64,000 nt of DNA from Hyperoodon ampullatus (GCA_949752795.1 OX457057.1:9166632-9230631); one strand, 5' to 3'. Shown: positions 11,023 through 22,489, counted from the first letter of the stretch. Notes: generated by a model from the letters alone, not told the origin. A program made the numbers and translations.

Positions 11023-12254
11023 TTAATACCTCCTCAGCACTGTGTGGGGAAGAGAGAGAGTGATGATTACATTTGGGTGGGAGACAGGCAGGACCTGAGC
11101 TTCCCCTCACCATGTGCCATCTGTACCTCCCCCCTGTTCAGTTCATCTGGATGTTTGAGGCTTTGGAATAATCTATCTCCCTGGACCTTGATTTCCTCCT
11201 TGTAAACTGGGGATTACCATCACCCTGGTGATCCTGCCCTCTGCCCTTGCAGCTCTAGACAGTTCAGGGGAAACCGGGAGGAAAATGTTTAATACTCTTT
11301 CTGCGCCAAGAAGGGGCTGCCAGGCAATTGACCGAACTACATGGATGTAATTCATGGGATGACCGAGTTACATCCTAAGGTGATTCTGCCCTTTTTGGTA
11401 AGAGAGGCAGGAGGTGGTTAGAAGGTGTCTGGGAACTCACAAGCATGGTAATGAATGTTGTCAAAATTTAATATTTCCAGAAAGGCGCTCCCTGACCTTG
11501 AGGACTGTCAGCAAGAAAGAGTGATATCCAAGTGTCCTTTGCTCAAAGTTTGGTCCCCAGAGACATCAAACCCAGAAAGGCAGCACGCGGTGGGAATGGG
11601 GGTGGGTGCTCACCATTGCAGCCCAGGCCGCTGAGGGAGCCGATCCGGTCCAGCCTCCGCCCAAAGCAGCCGGAGTCGCGCAGCATCCTGGGGCTGCGTA
11701 TTCCCCGCAGGGCCTGGAGGACGCTGTTGCCGGGCCCGAGGAGCCCCGGGGGGGCGGCCGCCCGGGTCTCCCAGGCTTCTGCGAGGCGGTGGCCCTGCTG
11801 GAGGGGGTCCAGGTCCATCTGCTCGGCCTGCAGCTCCAAGACCCTGCCTCGTAGACGGCCCAGCAGCTCCTGCGATGGGTGGGGGAGGCGGAGCCTCAGG
11901 AACCCCGCACCTGGGCCCAGCCGCCCTCGATGGCGCCAAGGCAAACCGACCGCCTTGGGGACGGGGGTCCCGCACCCAGCCTCGCCGCTTTCTCACTCTC
12001 TTATCACTAATTCCCAAGGGAGGGTGGGGACCTCTTGGGACCGTGGGTGGGGGTAGGTGGGGACCCGTTAATTGCTGCTGCCGGTGCCCTCCCGGCGAGC
12101 CGGCTTTATGCAGTTCGGCAGCGCTCACCTGTATCCCGCGCAGCTCCGAGGCCGGGCCGGGGCCACCTAGCGGGTAGGAATGACAGCCTGGCAGCGACAG
12201 GTGCAAGAACAGAAGGAGCATGAGCGCCCGGGGCAGCGTCGTCTGGGGGTCCAT
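11023..12254 (-). CDS. NPPB: Natriuretic peptide B precursor (BNP)
   Basis: Three coding exons on the minus strand: 12254-12129 (42 codons), 11869-11614 (85 codons plus one base) and 11039-11023 (completing Val, then LRRY and stop), giving 132 aa. Human is 134. Both introns are GT-AG. The start [16 protein letters not shown] matches the family; the signal peptide is about residues 1-26. The middle is a leucine- and glutamine-rich propeptide. Processing is expected after RGIR100, a minimal RxxR furin-type site. It releases a 32-residue hormone (101-132) with the ring [17 protein letters not shown] (Cys110-Cys126) and tail NVLRRY, as in pig and cattle. Exon 3 is too short to appear as an ORF; I located it by the acceptor CCCACACAG followed by TGCTGAGGAGGTATTAA. 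The hormone is secreted by stressed ventricle and acts on NPR1 via cGMP. Identification is very secure. Confidence 0.97.
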
Positions 12255-12345
12255 GTCGCTGGAGGGGCGGAGAGAGGTTGCCGCCGCTGCCGCTGCGCTG
12301 GGTCCCGGTTCACGTCTCACCTGCCGGGTCCTCGGGCGACCGCGG

Positions 12346-12354
12346 CCTTTTATC
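12346..12354 (-). promoter_or_regulatory. NPPB: NPPB TATA-like box
   Basis: GATAAAAGG on the minus strand, about 95 bases upstream of the ATG, predicts a start near 12320 and a short 5' UTR. It is a TATA variant at the position expected for BNP genes. Confidence 0.75.
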
Positions 12355-12392
12355 CCCCGTCCTGAGAGCCGGGTCGGCCCTGCCCCTCTGGG

Positions 12393-12409
12393 TTATCTCT
12401 GATTTATCG
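12393..12409 (-). promoter_or_regulatory. NPPB: NPPB paired GATA sites
   Basis: The minus strand reads CGATAAATCAGAGATAA, two GATA cores 11 bases apart, about 75-90 bases upstream of the predicted start. This corresponds to the GATA4-responsive proximal element of human and rat BNP. Confidence 0.75.
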
Positions 12410-12446
12410 GCGCGTTCCGGCCCGGCCCGCTGAGCTCAGGGCGGGG

Positions 12447-12452
12447 GAATGC
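12447..12452 (-). promoter_or_regulatory. NPPB: NPPB M-CAT-like site
   Basis: CATTCC on the minus strand, about 130 bases upstream of the predicted start, is a candidate TEAD (M-CAT) site of the kind known in BNP promoters. Short motif, so modest confidence. Confidence 0.45.
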
Positions 12453-12743
12453 ACCTCTCCGCGCGGAGGGGTGGAGGCCGGGGACAGCAGGCCTTGTATA
12501 GAAATGGGCCTGGCCGGGAACGGGGGCGCGCGGCGGGGGGAGTTGGCGGGGTTGGGTGGACACCGCTAGGTCCTTTGTCTCTCGCTTCCCCCTTTCCTGC
12601 AAAAACCCCGGGGCCTTAGAGTGGCTCTTTCCTCTTTCCTCCCCCCAGCATTCCTGGAGAGGGCAGAGGGAACCCCAGCGATCAGAGGCCCGACGCAACT
12701 GCCGGGCGCACGGGGTGACTCAGAGAAAGAACAGGCCCAGCCG

Positions 12744-12776
12744 CCCCACCACCCCCACCCCCACCCCCATCCCCCC
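12744..12776 (-). promoter_or_regulatory. G-tract cluster (G-quadruplex candidate) upstream of NPPB
   Basis: The plus strand has six consecutive C-runs of 4-6 separated by one or two bases, so the minus (template-sense) strand has G-runs suited to a quadruplex. It lies about 430 bases upstream of the NPPB start. Confidence 0.5.
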
Positions 12777-12899
12777 GCCGCAGAGCGTCTTCCCTCCCCG
12801 CCTGTAACTCTCCGCACCTTGCTCGGCGGCGGGTCTTCCGGGCGCTCTGACCGCTGTCCGTGGTTCTGAGCGCGCCGAGCCGACAACGCAAAAGGACTC

Positions 12900-13600
12900 G
12901 CTCCCCTCAACGTGGGTCTTGCCAGAAAGACAAGCGTGGGGCAGGGGCAACAGACGTCTGAGACCCCTCTCCGCCCTCTCTCAACCTCCTGCACTAGGAT
13001 GCTAATTCTCCAGTGTCACCTGATTAAAAGTCTGGGTATGACAAGGAACTTCTGGAATGCTGACCCTTCTCCCATCCCTTAAAGTGTAGAGCTGATTTGA
13101 CAGGAATTTTGAGAGGCAAGGCCCAGAGATGAAGTCATTCAGGAATGCCTTCTATCACATCCCCCCCCAGGTGCCAACACCTCCTCTCTCCCACCAAGCC
13201 AACGTAACGGAAAAAGCAAGGATGACTGGAAGATGGTTATCTATTTGCTGGGACACTAAGGGTGTGAAGGAGTGCCTTCCACAAGGCCTCCTTCACCTGG
13301 TCGTCCATGATCTCATTCCCATCCACAGACGGTCTGCGCCTCCTGTCTGTGATTACAAAAGGGGCTCCATAGAAAAATGGCCCTGGGAAGAGACACAGCA
13401 GATTAAATCCCCCTAAAGTGTGCATGACTGGTGTCACCACCCCTACCAGATAACTTGTGCTGAGAAGCAGCAGGATGAGGGGCCAGCATTGTTTAGGAAA
13501 GGAAACGTGTCGTGACGGAAGTGGAGAAAAGGGCAGCAAAGAGCAGGAGCTGAGACCTCTAAGCAAACCTGGCCTGAAAAATAGCATCTTCCAGGTATTG
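12900..13600. other. Non-coding NPPB upstream flank
   Basis: No gene or named repeat recognised. Unique-looking sequence directly upstream of the NPPB CpG-rich block; candidate proximal control region. Confidence 0.4.
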
Positions 13601-13656
13601 AGTGAGAAAATTGTTACTGTAGTTCTTCACTTTTCAGATAAGAAAACTGAGCTCAG

Positions 13657-13844
13657 GGCTTCCCTGGTGGTGCAGTGGTTGAGAGTGCGCCTGCCAAAGC
13701 AGAGGACACGGGTTCGTGCCCCGGTCTGGGAGGATCCCACATGCCGCGGAGCAACTGGGCCAGTGAGCCATGGCCGCTGAGCCTGCGCGTCCGGAGCCTG
13801 TGCTCCGCGGTGGGAGAGCCACAACAGTGAGAGGCCCGCGTACC

Positions 13845-13875
<31 letters not shown>
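13657..13875 (+). mobile_element. CHR-type SINE, type 2
   Basis: Full-length with a long A tail. Perfect 17-base duplication AAGAAAACTGAGCTCAG at 13640-13656 and 13876-13892. Confidence 0.95.
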
Positions 13876-13879
<4 letters not shown>

Positions 13880-13920
13880 AAACTGAGCTCAGAGAAATTA
13901 ATAATCTACTTTCTTTTCTT

Positions 13921-15497
13921 TCTTACACCTAAGTTGATTTTAAATTTTTAATTGGAGTATAGTTGATTTACAATATTATTTTAGTTTCAGGTGTACAACA
14001 TCGTGATTCAGTTTAAAGTTACTTTAAAATATTAGCTGTATTCCCTATGCCATATATTGCCTCCTCGTACCTTATTATTCTATACCTTGTGGTATACCTC
14101 TTAATCCCCTACCTCTATCTTGCACCTCCCCCATCCCTCTCCCCACTGGCAACCACTAGTTTGTTCTCTGCATCTCTGAGTCTATTTCTATTTTGTTATA
14201 TCGTTCATTTGTTTTATTTTCTAAGTTCTACGTATAAGTGAAAACGTATAGTATTTGTCTTTCTCTGTCTCACTTATTTCACTAAGCACAATACCCTCTG
14301 GGTCCATCCACGCTGTTGCAAATGGCAAAATTTCATTCTTCTTTATGGCTGAGTATCATTTCGTTGTCTATATATACAACATCTTTTTTATCCATTCATC
14401 TGTTGATAAGCGTTTAGGTTGCTTCCATAACTTGGCAATTATAAATAAAGCTGCTATGAACATTGGGGTACGTATGTTTTTTTGAATTAGTGTTTTCATT
14501 TTCTTTGGATGTACACCCAGGAGTGGAATTACTGGATCATATGGTAGGTCTATTTTTAGTTTTCTGAGGAACCTCTATACTGTTTTCCATAATGGCTGTA
14601 CCAGTTTATATTCCCCCTGACTGTGCATCAGGGTTCCCTTTTCTCCACATTCTCACCAACATTTGTAATGTGTGGTCTTTTTTTAAATGTTTTTTTAATT
14701 GTGGTAAAAGTCACATAATATAAAGCATACTATTTTAACCATATTTAGCTGTACAGTTCAGTGGCACTGAACTGTACATTCACATGGTTGTGCAACTCTC
14801 ACCATCACCCATCTCCTGAACTTTTCACCTTCCTAAACTGAAACTCTGTCCCCATGAAACATTTTGATGATAGCCATTCTGACAGGTGTGAGGTGATATC
14901 TCATTGTGGTTTTGATTTCAATTTCTCCAAAGATTAATGACGTTGAGCATCTTTTCATGTCCCTGTTGGCCATCTGTATGTCTTCTTTGGAAAAATGGCT
15001 TTTCAGATCTTCTGCCCTTTTTAAAAAAATTTATTTATTTATTTATTTTTGGTGGGGGGTTGTGTTGGGTCTTCGTTGCTGCACGCGGGCTTTCTCTAGT
15101 TGTGGTGAGCGGGGGCTATTGAGGTGCGCAGGCTTCTCATTGTCGTGGCTTCTCTTGTTGTGAGCACGGACTCTAGGCATGCAGGCTTCAGTAGTTGTGG
15201 CACGTGGGCTCAGTAGTTGTGGCTTGAGGACTCTAGAGTTCAGGCTCAGTAGTTGTGGTGCATGGGCTTAGTTGCTCCGCAGCATGTGGGATCTTCCTGG
15301 GCCAGGGCTCGAACCCGTGTCCCTTGCATTGGCAGGTGGATTCTTAACCACTGCGCCACCAGGGAAGCCCCTCTTCTGCCCGTTTTTAATTGGGTTTTTA
15401 AAATATTGACTTGTATGAGCTGTTTAGATATTTTGGATATGAACCCCTTATCAGACACATCATTTGCAAATATTTTCTCCCATTCAACAGGTTGCCT
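13921..15497 (-). mobile_element. L1 LINE 3' part, 5'-truncated
   Basis: Antisense L1 3' UTR and end of ORF2 ('ccatccacgctgttgcaaat', 'aattactggatcatatggta'). An older L1-like 3' fragment is inserted near 14690-14868 and a CHR SINE at 15024-15370. An imperfect duplication, AATCTACTTTCTTT versus AATCTGTTTTCTTA, flanks it. Confidence 0.8.
15024..15370 (-). mobile_element. CHR-type SINE, long body
   Basis: Antisense long-body element ('gttgggtcttcgttgctgca' through 'accagggaagccc') inserted in L1. Duplication TCTTCTGCCC(G)TTTTT at 15008-15022 and 15372-15387. Confidence 0.95.
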
Positions 15498-15799
15498 TAA
15501 TCTGTTTTCTTAAGGTCACACAATTAACAAGTGGTAAAACCTGGATTCTAACCCAGGCAGTCTGATTCCAGACCTGAAGCTCTTAATCACTGCCAGGGTG
15601 ATTGCAAAGTTCTTCTACTAAAAGAAAAATTAGGATAATCTATTGCCATCTCTAAAGCTACGGAGAGCTGTGCAATAAGGGATGTAAGTCTGGTGGCTGA
15701 CACAAGGGGAAGGATGTAAAGTGCGGGAAAGATGAGAATTTTGCAGGTGAAGATGGGGGAGAGGTAAAGGGCTGTCCTGGGAAGATTCTGGGGGCTGGA

Positions 15800-15803
<4 letters not shown>

Positions 15804-15838
<35 letters not shown>
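15804..15838. repeat. (GT)n microsatellite
   Basis: About 17 GT units. Flanking 15600-16490 is non-coding, with no recognised gene. Confidence 0.95.
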
Positions 15839-16497
15839 ACACTACAGGAAGAATATCCAAAGATTAAACAGCAGACAGAGAGACAACAAAAGCCTGCCAA
15901 GAGCAGAGCTGAGTGAGAAGGCTGGGGCTGCTGAGGGTGTAGAGAATCCCTAGAGCTGGGTGTCATGATACGAAGGGTTGGGAGAAAGGCATAGTACATC
16001 AACCAACAGCTCTATCAAGAACTGACTCTGCATCTAGCCTGAGCCTCTCTTTACTCTTCCACAAAATGGACATATGCTCCCTCCTTGCAAGGACTAAAAG
16101 GGAGAAAATGGTGTCTTTGAAAGTCCATAGCAGTGTGAAAAGAGCCAAAGAATTTGGAATACATGTGAGAGTTCATCCTTGCATCAACGGAGATTGTGTC
16201 TCGCTGGGGAGACAAAGCCACCCCGGGGGAAAACGATTAAGTGCTCCGCACTCTGACAGAGGCTCTATCTTCCCCCAATGGAGGGGACTGTGGAAGAAGA
16301 CTTTAGGGCAGACACAAGACTGAATACATACTCCAGGGACTTCTGTCCAGGGAAGGACCCCTCTTACACCAGATCATCTCCACAAATATTTATTGAGTGC
16401 CTATGACATGCCATGCACTTTCTACTTCTATTTAATGGAGATAATCACACCATCTATGTCACAGTATTGCCACTCAAGGATTAAATGAGGTGGTATA

Positions 16498-17268
16498 TGT
16501 GGTAGGCTGAATAATAGCCCCCCAAAGATGTCCATGTCCAAATCCCCAGAACCTGTGCATATGTTACTTCACGTGGTATAAAGGGCCTTGTGGATGTGAT
16601 TAAGTTAAGGTTGTGGAGGTGGGTCGCTTATTTTGGATCATCCAGGGGGACCACGTATAATCACAAGGGTCCTTACTAGAGGGAGGTGAGAGGATCAGGG
16701 CTAGAGAGAGGACAGGGAAGGGTGGAAACAGGGGTCAGAAGGGAGAGGTGTTACACGGCTGGCATCTGTGAGGATGGCTTTGAGGATGGAGGAAGAGGCC
16801 ATGAGCCAAGGAATGCAGGTGGCCTCTAACACCTGGAAAAGGCAAATAAATGGATTCTTCTTACAGCCTCCAGAAGGAGCACAGGCCTGCCTGCCAGCAC
16901 CTTGATTTTCTTTTCTTTTTCTTTTTTTTTTTTTTTGCAGTACGTGGGCCTCTCACTGTTGTGGCCTCTCCCGTTGCAGAGCACAGGCTCCAGACGCGCA
17001 GGCTCAGCGGCCATGGCTCACGGGCTCAGCCGCTCCGCAGCATGTGGGATCTTCCCAGACCGGGGCACGAACCCGTGTCCCCTGCATCGGCAGGCAGACT
17101 CTCAACCACTGTGCCACCAGGGAAGCCCCAGCACCTTGATTTTAACCCAATGAAATACATATCAGACTTTAGATCTCCAGAACTGTAAGAAAATAAATTT
17201 GTGTTATTTGAAGCCACTACGTTCAGGGTAATTTGTTTCAGTAGCAATAGGAAACTCATACAACATAT
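16498..17268 (+). mobile_element. MLT1-type MaLR LTR carrying a CHR SINE
   Basis: Sense LTR from 'gtggtaggctgaataatagc' to 'aactcatacaa', with 'ctccagaactgtaagaaaa' near its end. It is interrupted at 16910-17127. Confidence 0.85.
16910..17127 (-). mobile_element. CHR-type SINE, type 2
   Basis: T-run then GCAGTACGTGGGCCTCTCAC. Perfect 16-base duplication CCAGCACCTTGATTTT at 16894-16909 and 17128-17143. Confidence 0.95.
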
Positions 17269-17439
17269 ATAAAATACTGAGCACAGTGCCTGGCACTTAG
17301 TGGCCCTCCCCGTAGAGGTGGTTGTGGTGGTAGTGTTGGTTCTCTCCAGTATCAGACCCTAGGTAGGGGGTGCTAGGTGCTGGCTGTGCCGGCTACAGAG
17401 GAAGAAGGAAGACCCTTACTTCACTCAGCAAGTCTTCAC

Positions 17440-17610
17440 TGAAGGTCTGGGCTCACTGTGGTCTGGAGTCCAGTCCCTGGGATCAGATTGCCTGGATTCA
17501 ATCCCACCTCAGTCTTCTGCTACTCAGGCAAGTTGCTTCATCTTTCATGGTTTTTCATGTCCACCTCATAGGGCTGCTGTGAAGATGAAATGGGACTGTG
17601 CAGGTAAAAC
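17440..17610 (+). mobile_element. MIR SINE
   Basis: 'gatcagattgcctggattca', 'caagttgcttcatcttt' and 'gggctgctgtgaagatgaaa' follow MIR order. The segment 17640-17900 after it may be a LINE2 fragment. Confidence 0.6.
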
Positions 17611-17921
17611 TAAGCTTTCTGCTGGGAGGTGGGGATGCGGAGTGGACAAGACAAATCCCACCTTTGAGGAGCATACAGTGTAGGGAGAGAAACAGACGCA
17701 GTCACAGGCTCCTAGGGTGACGTGGTGACTGATTCAGCACGGAGACCTGGGTGCTCTGGGAACATGGCAGGAACACTCAGTTGAGGAGAGAGCTTCCTGG
17801 AGAAGGTGGTTCTGGGCTAATGCTTTGAGGGATAAGAATGAATCAGCCATGAGAGGGAAGATGAGGAGTGTTCTGGGCAGAGCTGGGGGACTGGTTAACT
17901 GCTCAACTACCACCCCCAGTG

Positions 17922-18250
17922 TCTTAGTCCATTCAGGTTGCTGTAATAGAATAAATACCGTAGATCGGATGGATGAAACAACAAAAATTTATTTCTTTTA
18001 GTTCTGGAAACTGGGAAATATAAGATCAAGGTGCTGGCAGATTCAGTGTCTGATGAGAGCCCCCTTCCTTGTTCATAAGCTTTCTTTTCACTGTAACCTC
18101 ACATGGTAGAAGGGGTGAGAGAGCTCCCTGGGGTCTCATTTATAAGGGCACTAATCCTATTCATGAGGGCTCCACCATTACACTGGGTGTTAGGTTTCAA
18201 CATGTGAATTTTGTGGGGCACACAGACATTCAGTCTATAGCACCTAGGCT
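17922..18250 (-). mobile_element. MLT1-type MaLR LTR
   Basis: Antisense: 'gtcttagtccattcaggttg', 'ctgtaatagaataaatacc', then 'aagggcactaatcctattca' and 'ttcaacatgtgaattttg'. Confidence 0.8.
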
Positions 18251-18259
18251 CTTGGCAGA

Positions 18260-20470
18260 AGAAAGATGCAGGTAAGGAAATGTTTGGGGCAATTGGGCCC
18301 ATCAGGTAGCATGTGGCCCAGCTGCAATTGTACTGAGCTCCTTCTCTGCAGCTCCCCTTCTCACCCCATCTCTAGCCCAGCCCTGGACAGCTATGGGGCA
18401 GCATAAGAGCACTGGGCACCTAGGAAAAGGAGGAAGAGGGAGCAAGGAGCGCTGCCCCAGGAGTCAGCTGGTGGCGAACCTCTGCCCACTGTTGTCTCAC
18501 TGAGGGGCTCTATGCAAGTCCTTTCTCTGCCCTGGCACTCTGTTTCCCCTGTATAGAAAGAAGGAATTAGACAAGGAATTCTCCCAGCCACAAAAGTGTT
18601 GTTATAGGCAACTGCCCTTAGTTCATGGTTAGGTCTGCTTGCCAGCTCCCAGCCCCCAGTAATACCTCCGTCTTCTGTGACCCTTAGACCTTCTCCAAAA
18701 GCCAGAAACCACCTGCAGAGGGACATCAGATCCTTCACAGCTGTGATAGGCGTGTGTGTGTGTGTGTGTGTGGTGTGTGTGTGCTCGGGGTTCTTTAGAA
18801 ACCAGTCTGAGTGTGTAGATCTTCTCTGCTCTTGAAGTGAATCTCTAGACTGATGGTTAACAGAGGAAGGTCTGAGTTTGGCAGCCTGAAAGAAAAGAGC
18901 TATTAAGTCTTCCCATCCCATGTGCGGCCTCGCCAGCCACATTCAAAGCATCTGACTAGAGTGGAGGGGTTGCTTATGTGTTGCAGGGTAATAGTCTCTC
19001 TCTCTCTCTCTCTCTTTCCTTTCTTTCCTCTCTCCTTCGCATTGTTACAACCTCATAAGGAAAAAAGAATTCTGAAAGCGTCACCTTATCCCTCCCACCA
19101 CCTCTAAAAAGTATTGTACTCATTATTTGTCCCCATAGCTGACATCCTAGTGACATCATTGGGGCCCCTGGACTCAGCAATGCTTGAAGTCAGTCTACTT
19201 TGGCCTCTTTGGTTATGTGAACTTATAAATATTCCCCCCTTTTTTGCCTAGACCAATTTAAGTTAGATTTCTATCACTTCTGTCTCAGAGATTCCTAACC
19301 GACACAGTCCCCAAAAGAAACGGCATGCTTTTCTTTCAGAAATGTATCTTGAGAACAAAATATCTCAGCCCTTGGTAACAGCCCAAGGTCTAGAGCCTTT
19401 GCAGACAAAACTGCTGAGCACTAATTTAAATCTCTCCTCTTGTAATGTGAGTTTATCCCCATAGTCAGACAGAAAACAGAAAACATGTTCAATAACTTTC
19501 CAAAAGGCTGGAAAGTCGGAGCTGGATCAGCTGGTGGGAGAGATGCAGGAGAAAGGATGAGAGGTACACCTCAGAATCCACATCCTACAGGAGCTCTGTC
19601 CTGGCACAGTGGGGATAGGGGGAGGAATTGGAGGGTCCAAAGCCTGCCTTCAAGTTGCTTACAGTCTAAATGGGCAGACAGACCTCCCCCTTCAGCAGGC
19701 TGAAGAGGGCTCCTTAAGAAGCAGGGCTAAGGACACATATGTTGACCTCCCACCCACCAGCAGACATTTGTGCAGCCTGTGATGCTGAGCCAGAGACACC
19801 ATGGGAAAGTGGTCCCTCTGCCTCCTGAGGCGGTTCTCTCCCAAGGTCCTCCTGATCCAGGAATCTCGCCTCCTTCCTGCAAGAGAAGAGACAAAGGACT
19901 ACCTCAGCTCAGAGCCAGGAGCCTGGAAGTGGGTGTGAGATTGCTCTCTGACCCTGCTAATCCAGTAGAGACACGGGGTCTGCATTCAGTGTCCTCCAGG
20001 GATGCCGCTCTTAACCTCAAAGGGCGGGGATGGGGGCATTGGCTTCACTCAGCCTGTCTGGTTTGAGTGGCTCAGGGTCACCAACTAAAGGACTGGTTTG
20101 GGCTCCAGTGGAAACAGCCATGTCGGGGAGCCCCTGGAGGGATGCTCCATGGCCCACCCTGGCTGACTGGGGGAAAGCAGCTGACCTCACAGGGAGGAGC
20201 TGACCATGGACAGGCTTGTGCCCTGTCCCCAGCTGGGAGAGTCTGTCCCCACGCCTGGGACTCCCTAATTAAATGTATCCTTTCTAGACTGGCCTGGAGA
20301 GAGAGCATTAATGAGTATCCACCTGAGGCCAGGTGCTAACTCCGGGACTCTCCCACAAGGGGAATCCCTGCTGGCACAGCTCAGCCCAGTAGACTGGGGC
20401 TTATTTACACTAAAAGGTGAGTACCTAGTTGTCTGAAATTCAGGTTTAACTGGGCGTCCTATATTTTTAC
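18260..20470. other. Non-coding interval
   Basis: No gene or clear interspersed repeat recognised apart from the short GT and CT tracts. Short open frames lack family features. Confidence 0.4.
18750..18783. repeat. (GT)n microsatellite
   Basis: About 16 GT units with one break. A (CT)n tract lies at 18993-19015. Confidence 0.9.
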
Positions 20471-20479
20471 GTGCTCAGC

Positions 20480-20850
20480 CTGGCAGCGCTAGATGGGGAG
20501 TGGAGGGTGGGGCTTGCCGCGCTTCTCCCTTGCACGGGGTTCTTCTGTCCGCAGGTCCTGGAGGTGGGAATCAGAGTGAGGGGGGCGTTCCCCAAATTTC
20601 ATTAGCGCCCGCACCCCGTTCCTCCTCGCGGCTCTTGGGTACCCGGCGCCTGCCTTCACTGCGTGGGTCCCCCGTAGCTCGCTCTCAAAGACGCTGACAT
20701 CCCACGTTTGACCACCTCGCGGCCGCCTGGGGCGGGGACAGCGAGGCCCTTGGCTCAGAGGGTCGAGAGGGTCGTGCCCAGTGGCGCCGACCCCCAGCCC
20801 CAGCGGCTAATTACGGGGCCGCGGCAGCTGCAACGCACCTCCCCTACTCG
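20480..20850. promoter_or_regulatory. CpG-rich intergenic block
   Basis: Dense CpGs and G+C-rich sequence ('ttgccgcgcttctccc', 'ctcgcggccgcctggg', 'acggggccgcggcagctgca') about 8.2 kb upstream of the NPPB start, with no recognisable exon. Could be an enhancer, an orphan CpG island or a non-coding RNA promoter. Confidence 0.45.
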
Positions 20851-21059
20851 TGGTCATCATCGTTCCGCAGGCTCCCCTCACCCCATCCCTCCCCCTGTAT
20901 CAGGGGAAAGAGCACAGGCTCACGACCCCAACCCCCGATGCGAGCCCTGCCTGGTCACTGAGCCTCCGGCTCTGTGGAAGCCGCATCCCACGGGGGCCTC
21001 ATTCTCCTCATTCAGCCTGCGGAGGTGGGGCTGAGGGATGGGTGAGGTTTTAGCACCAA

Positions 21060-21230
21060 CCTACCCTCGGCTCTAAGAGATACCGCTGTGCCACCTCGAG
21101 CAAGTCACGAACCTCTCTGTGCCTCAGTTTCCCCTTCTGTAAAATGGGAACAGGATGGTCCTGTGTGAGGATCTAAGGGATTAACCCGCATACAGCGCTT
21201 GGGAGAGCGTCAGGCAGGTACCAGCTCGAA
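21060..21230 (+). mobile_element. MIR SINE
   Basis: 'cgagcaagtcacgaacctct', 'tgcctcagtttccccttctg', 'taaaatgggaacagg' in MIR order. Confidence 0.8.
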
Positions 21231-21279
21231 GAAATTTTGTCTGTTCTGCTGGTTGTTTTCTTTCTTTTTTTTTTTAACA

Positions 21280-21604
21280 GAAATTTATTTATTTATTTAT
21301 TTTTGGCTGCGTTGGGTCTCCGTTATTGCACGCGTTCTTTCTCTAGTTGTGGAGGGCAGGGGCTATTCTTCGTTGTGGTGCTCAGGCTTCTCATTGCGGT
21401 GGCTTCTCTTGTCCCAGAGCACAGGCTCTAGGCACGTGGGCTTTGGTAGTTGTGGCTCACAGGGCTCTAGAGTGCAGGCTCAGTAGTTGTGGTGCATGGG
21501 CTTAGTTGCTCTGCAGCATGTGGGATCTTCTCAGACCAGGGATCGAACCTGTGACCCTTGCATTGGTAGGTGGATTCTTAAACACTGTACCACCAGGGAA
21601 GTCC
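21280..21604 (-). mobile_element. CHR-type SINE, long body
   Basis: Antisense; duplication CTGGTTGTTTTCT at 21249-21261 and 21607-21619. Confidence 0.9.
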
Positions 21605-22050
21605 TCCTGGTTGTTTTCTAATCTCTGTGCCCTGCACTTCCCGCAGCTCGATCTTAGATAAGGGCACTTGCAGCCTCCATCCTGTCCTTGCCAGAAAGCC
21701 TGTGGAATCTTTCCCTAGAGATCTTTCACATTAGGACTTGATATCTTCACCATCAAACATTTATTAAACTAACTGCATGTGGCATATGTTTGGCCCTTGG
21801 TCCTGAGGGGCTCCTTTTGCGAGCGAGCATTCTCTAAAACCTCTGTAGTCAAGCAGCTTAATGTCTTCTCAGAACTTTCTGCTCAGCATCAGATCAGGGT
21901 GGAGTTTGCTTTTCCCGCACGCTTAGTTCACCATCACCTTCTTGCCTGGGACAGGGTTCCACTCCCGCTGGACAAAGGAAACGTTTGGGTAGGAGTGGAA
22001 TAAAGAATAAGATGCAGTTTAAGTTCATCCCTCCCTTAAACCCACCTCAG

Positions 22051-22370
22051 GGGGACTTCCTTGGTAGCATAGTGGTTAAGAATTCGCCTGCCAATGCAGG
22101 GGACACAGGTTCCAGCCCTGGTCCGGGAAGATCCCACATGCCACAGAGCAACTAAGCCCATGCGCCAACAACTACTGAGCCCGCGCACCACAACTACTGA
22201 AGCCCGTGTGCCAAGAGCCTGTGACGCAACAAGAGAAGCCACAGCAATGAGATGCCCGTGCACCGCAACAAAGAATAGCCCCCGCTCGCTGCAACTAGAG
22301 AAAGCCCACGTGCAGCAACGAAGACCCAACACAGCCAAAAATAAATAAATAAATATATTAAAAAAAAAAA
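22051..22370 (+). mobile_element. CHR-type SINE, long body
   Basis: Full long-body element ending in (AAAT)n and an A-run, flanked by AAACCCACC on both sides. Confidence 0.9.
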
Positions 22371-22489
22371 AAACCCACCCTGGGTCAGGTCAGCCCCCCA
22401 AAATCAGGAGCTGCTGCTGCTGAAAGGAATCTCTGGCCATCACCGCCCCCCCCCCAGCTCTCTTCCTCCTCCTCTCCCCAGTGCATCTC

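Larger units (their letters stand above)
11560..12900. promoter_or_regulatory. CpG-rich block over NPPB exons 1-2 and promoter
   Basis: Base composition turns strongly G+C-rich with many CpG dinucleotides across exon 2, intron 1, exon 1 and about 600 bases upstream. It looks like a CpG island by eye; exact limits need computing. Confidence 0.6.
13605..15600 (-). mobile_element. MIR split by a SINE and by an L1
   Basis: MIR (antisense) is recognisable as '...cacttttcagataagaaaa', interrupted by a SINE, 'ctgagctcagagaaatta', interrupted by an L1, then 'aaggtcacacaattaac' and 'cctggattctaacccaggc'. The two halves flank the L1 at 13921-15497. Confidence 0.75.

Noticed and set aside
11532..12056. 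174-codon plus-strand frame over NPPB
   Set aside because: Antisense shadow of NPPB exon 2 and intron 1 in CpG-rich DNA.
11610..12320. 236-codon continuous minus-strand NPPB frame
   Set aside because: It reads through intron 1 in another frame. Splicing at 12129/11869 gives the correct BNP precursor.
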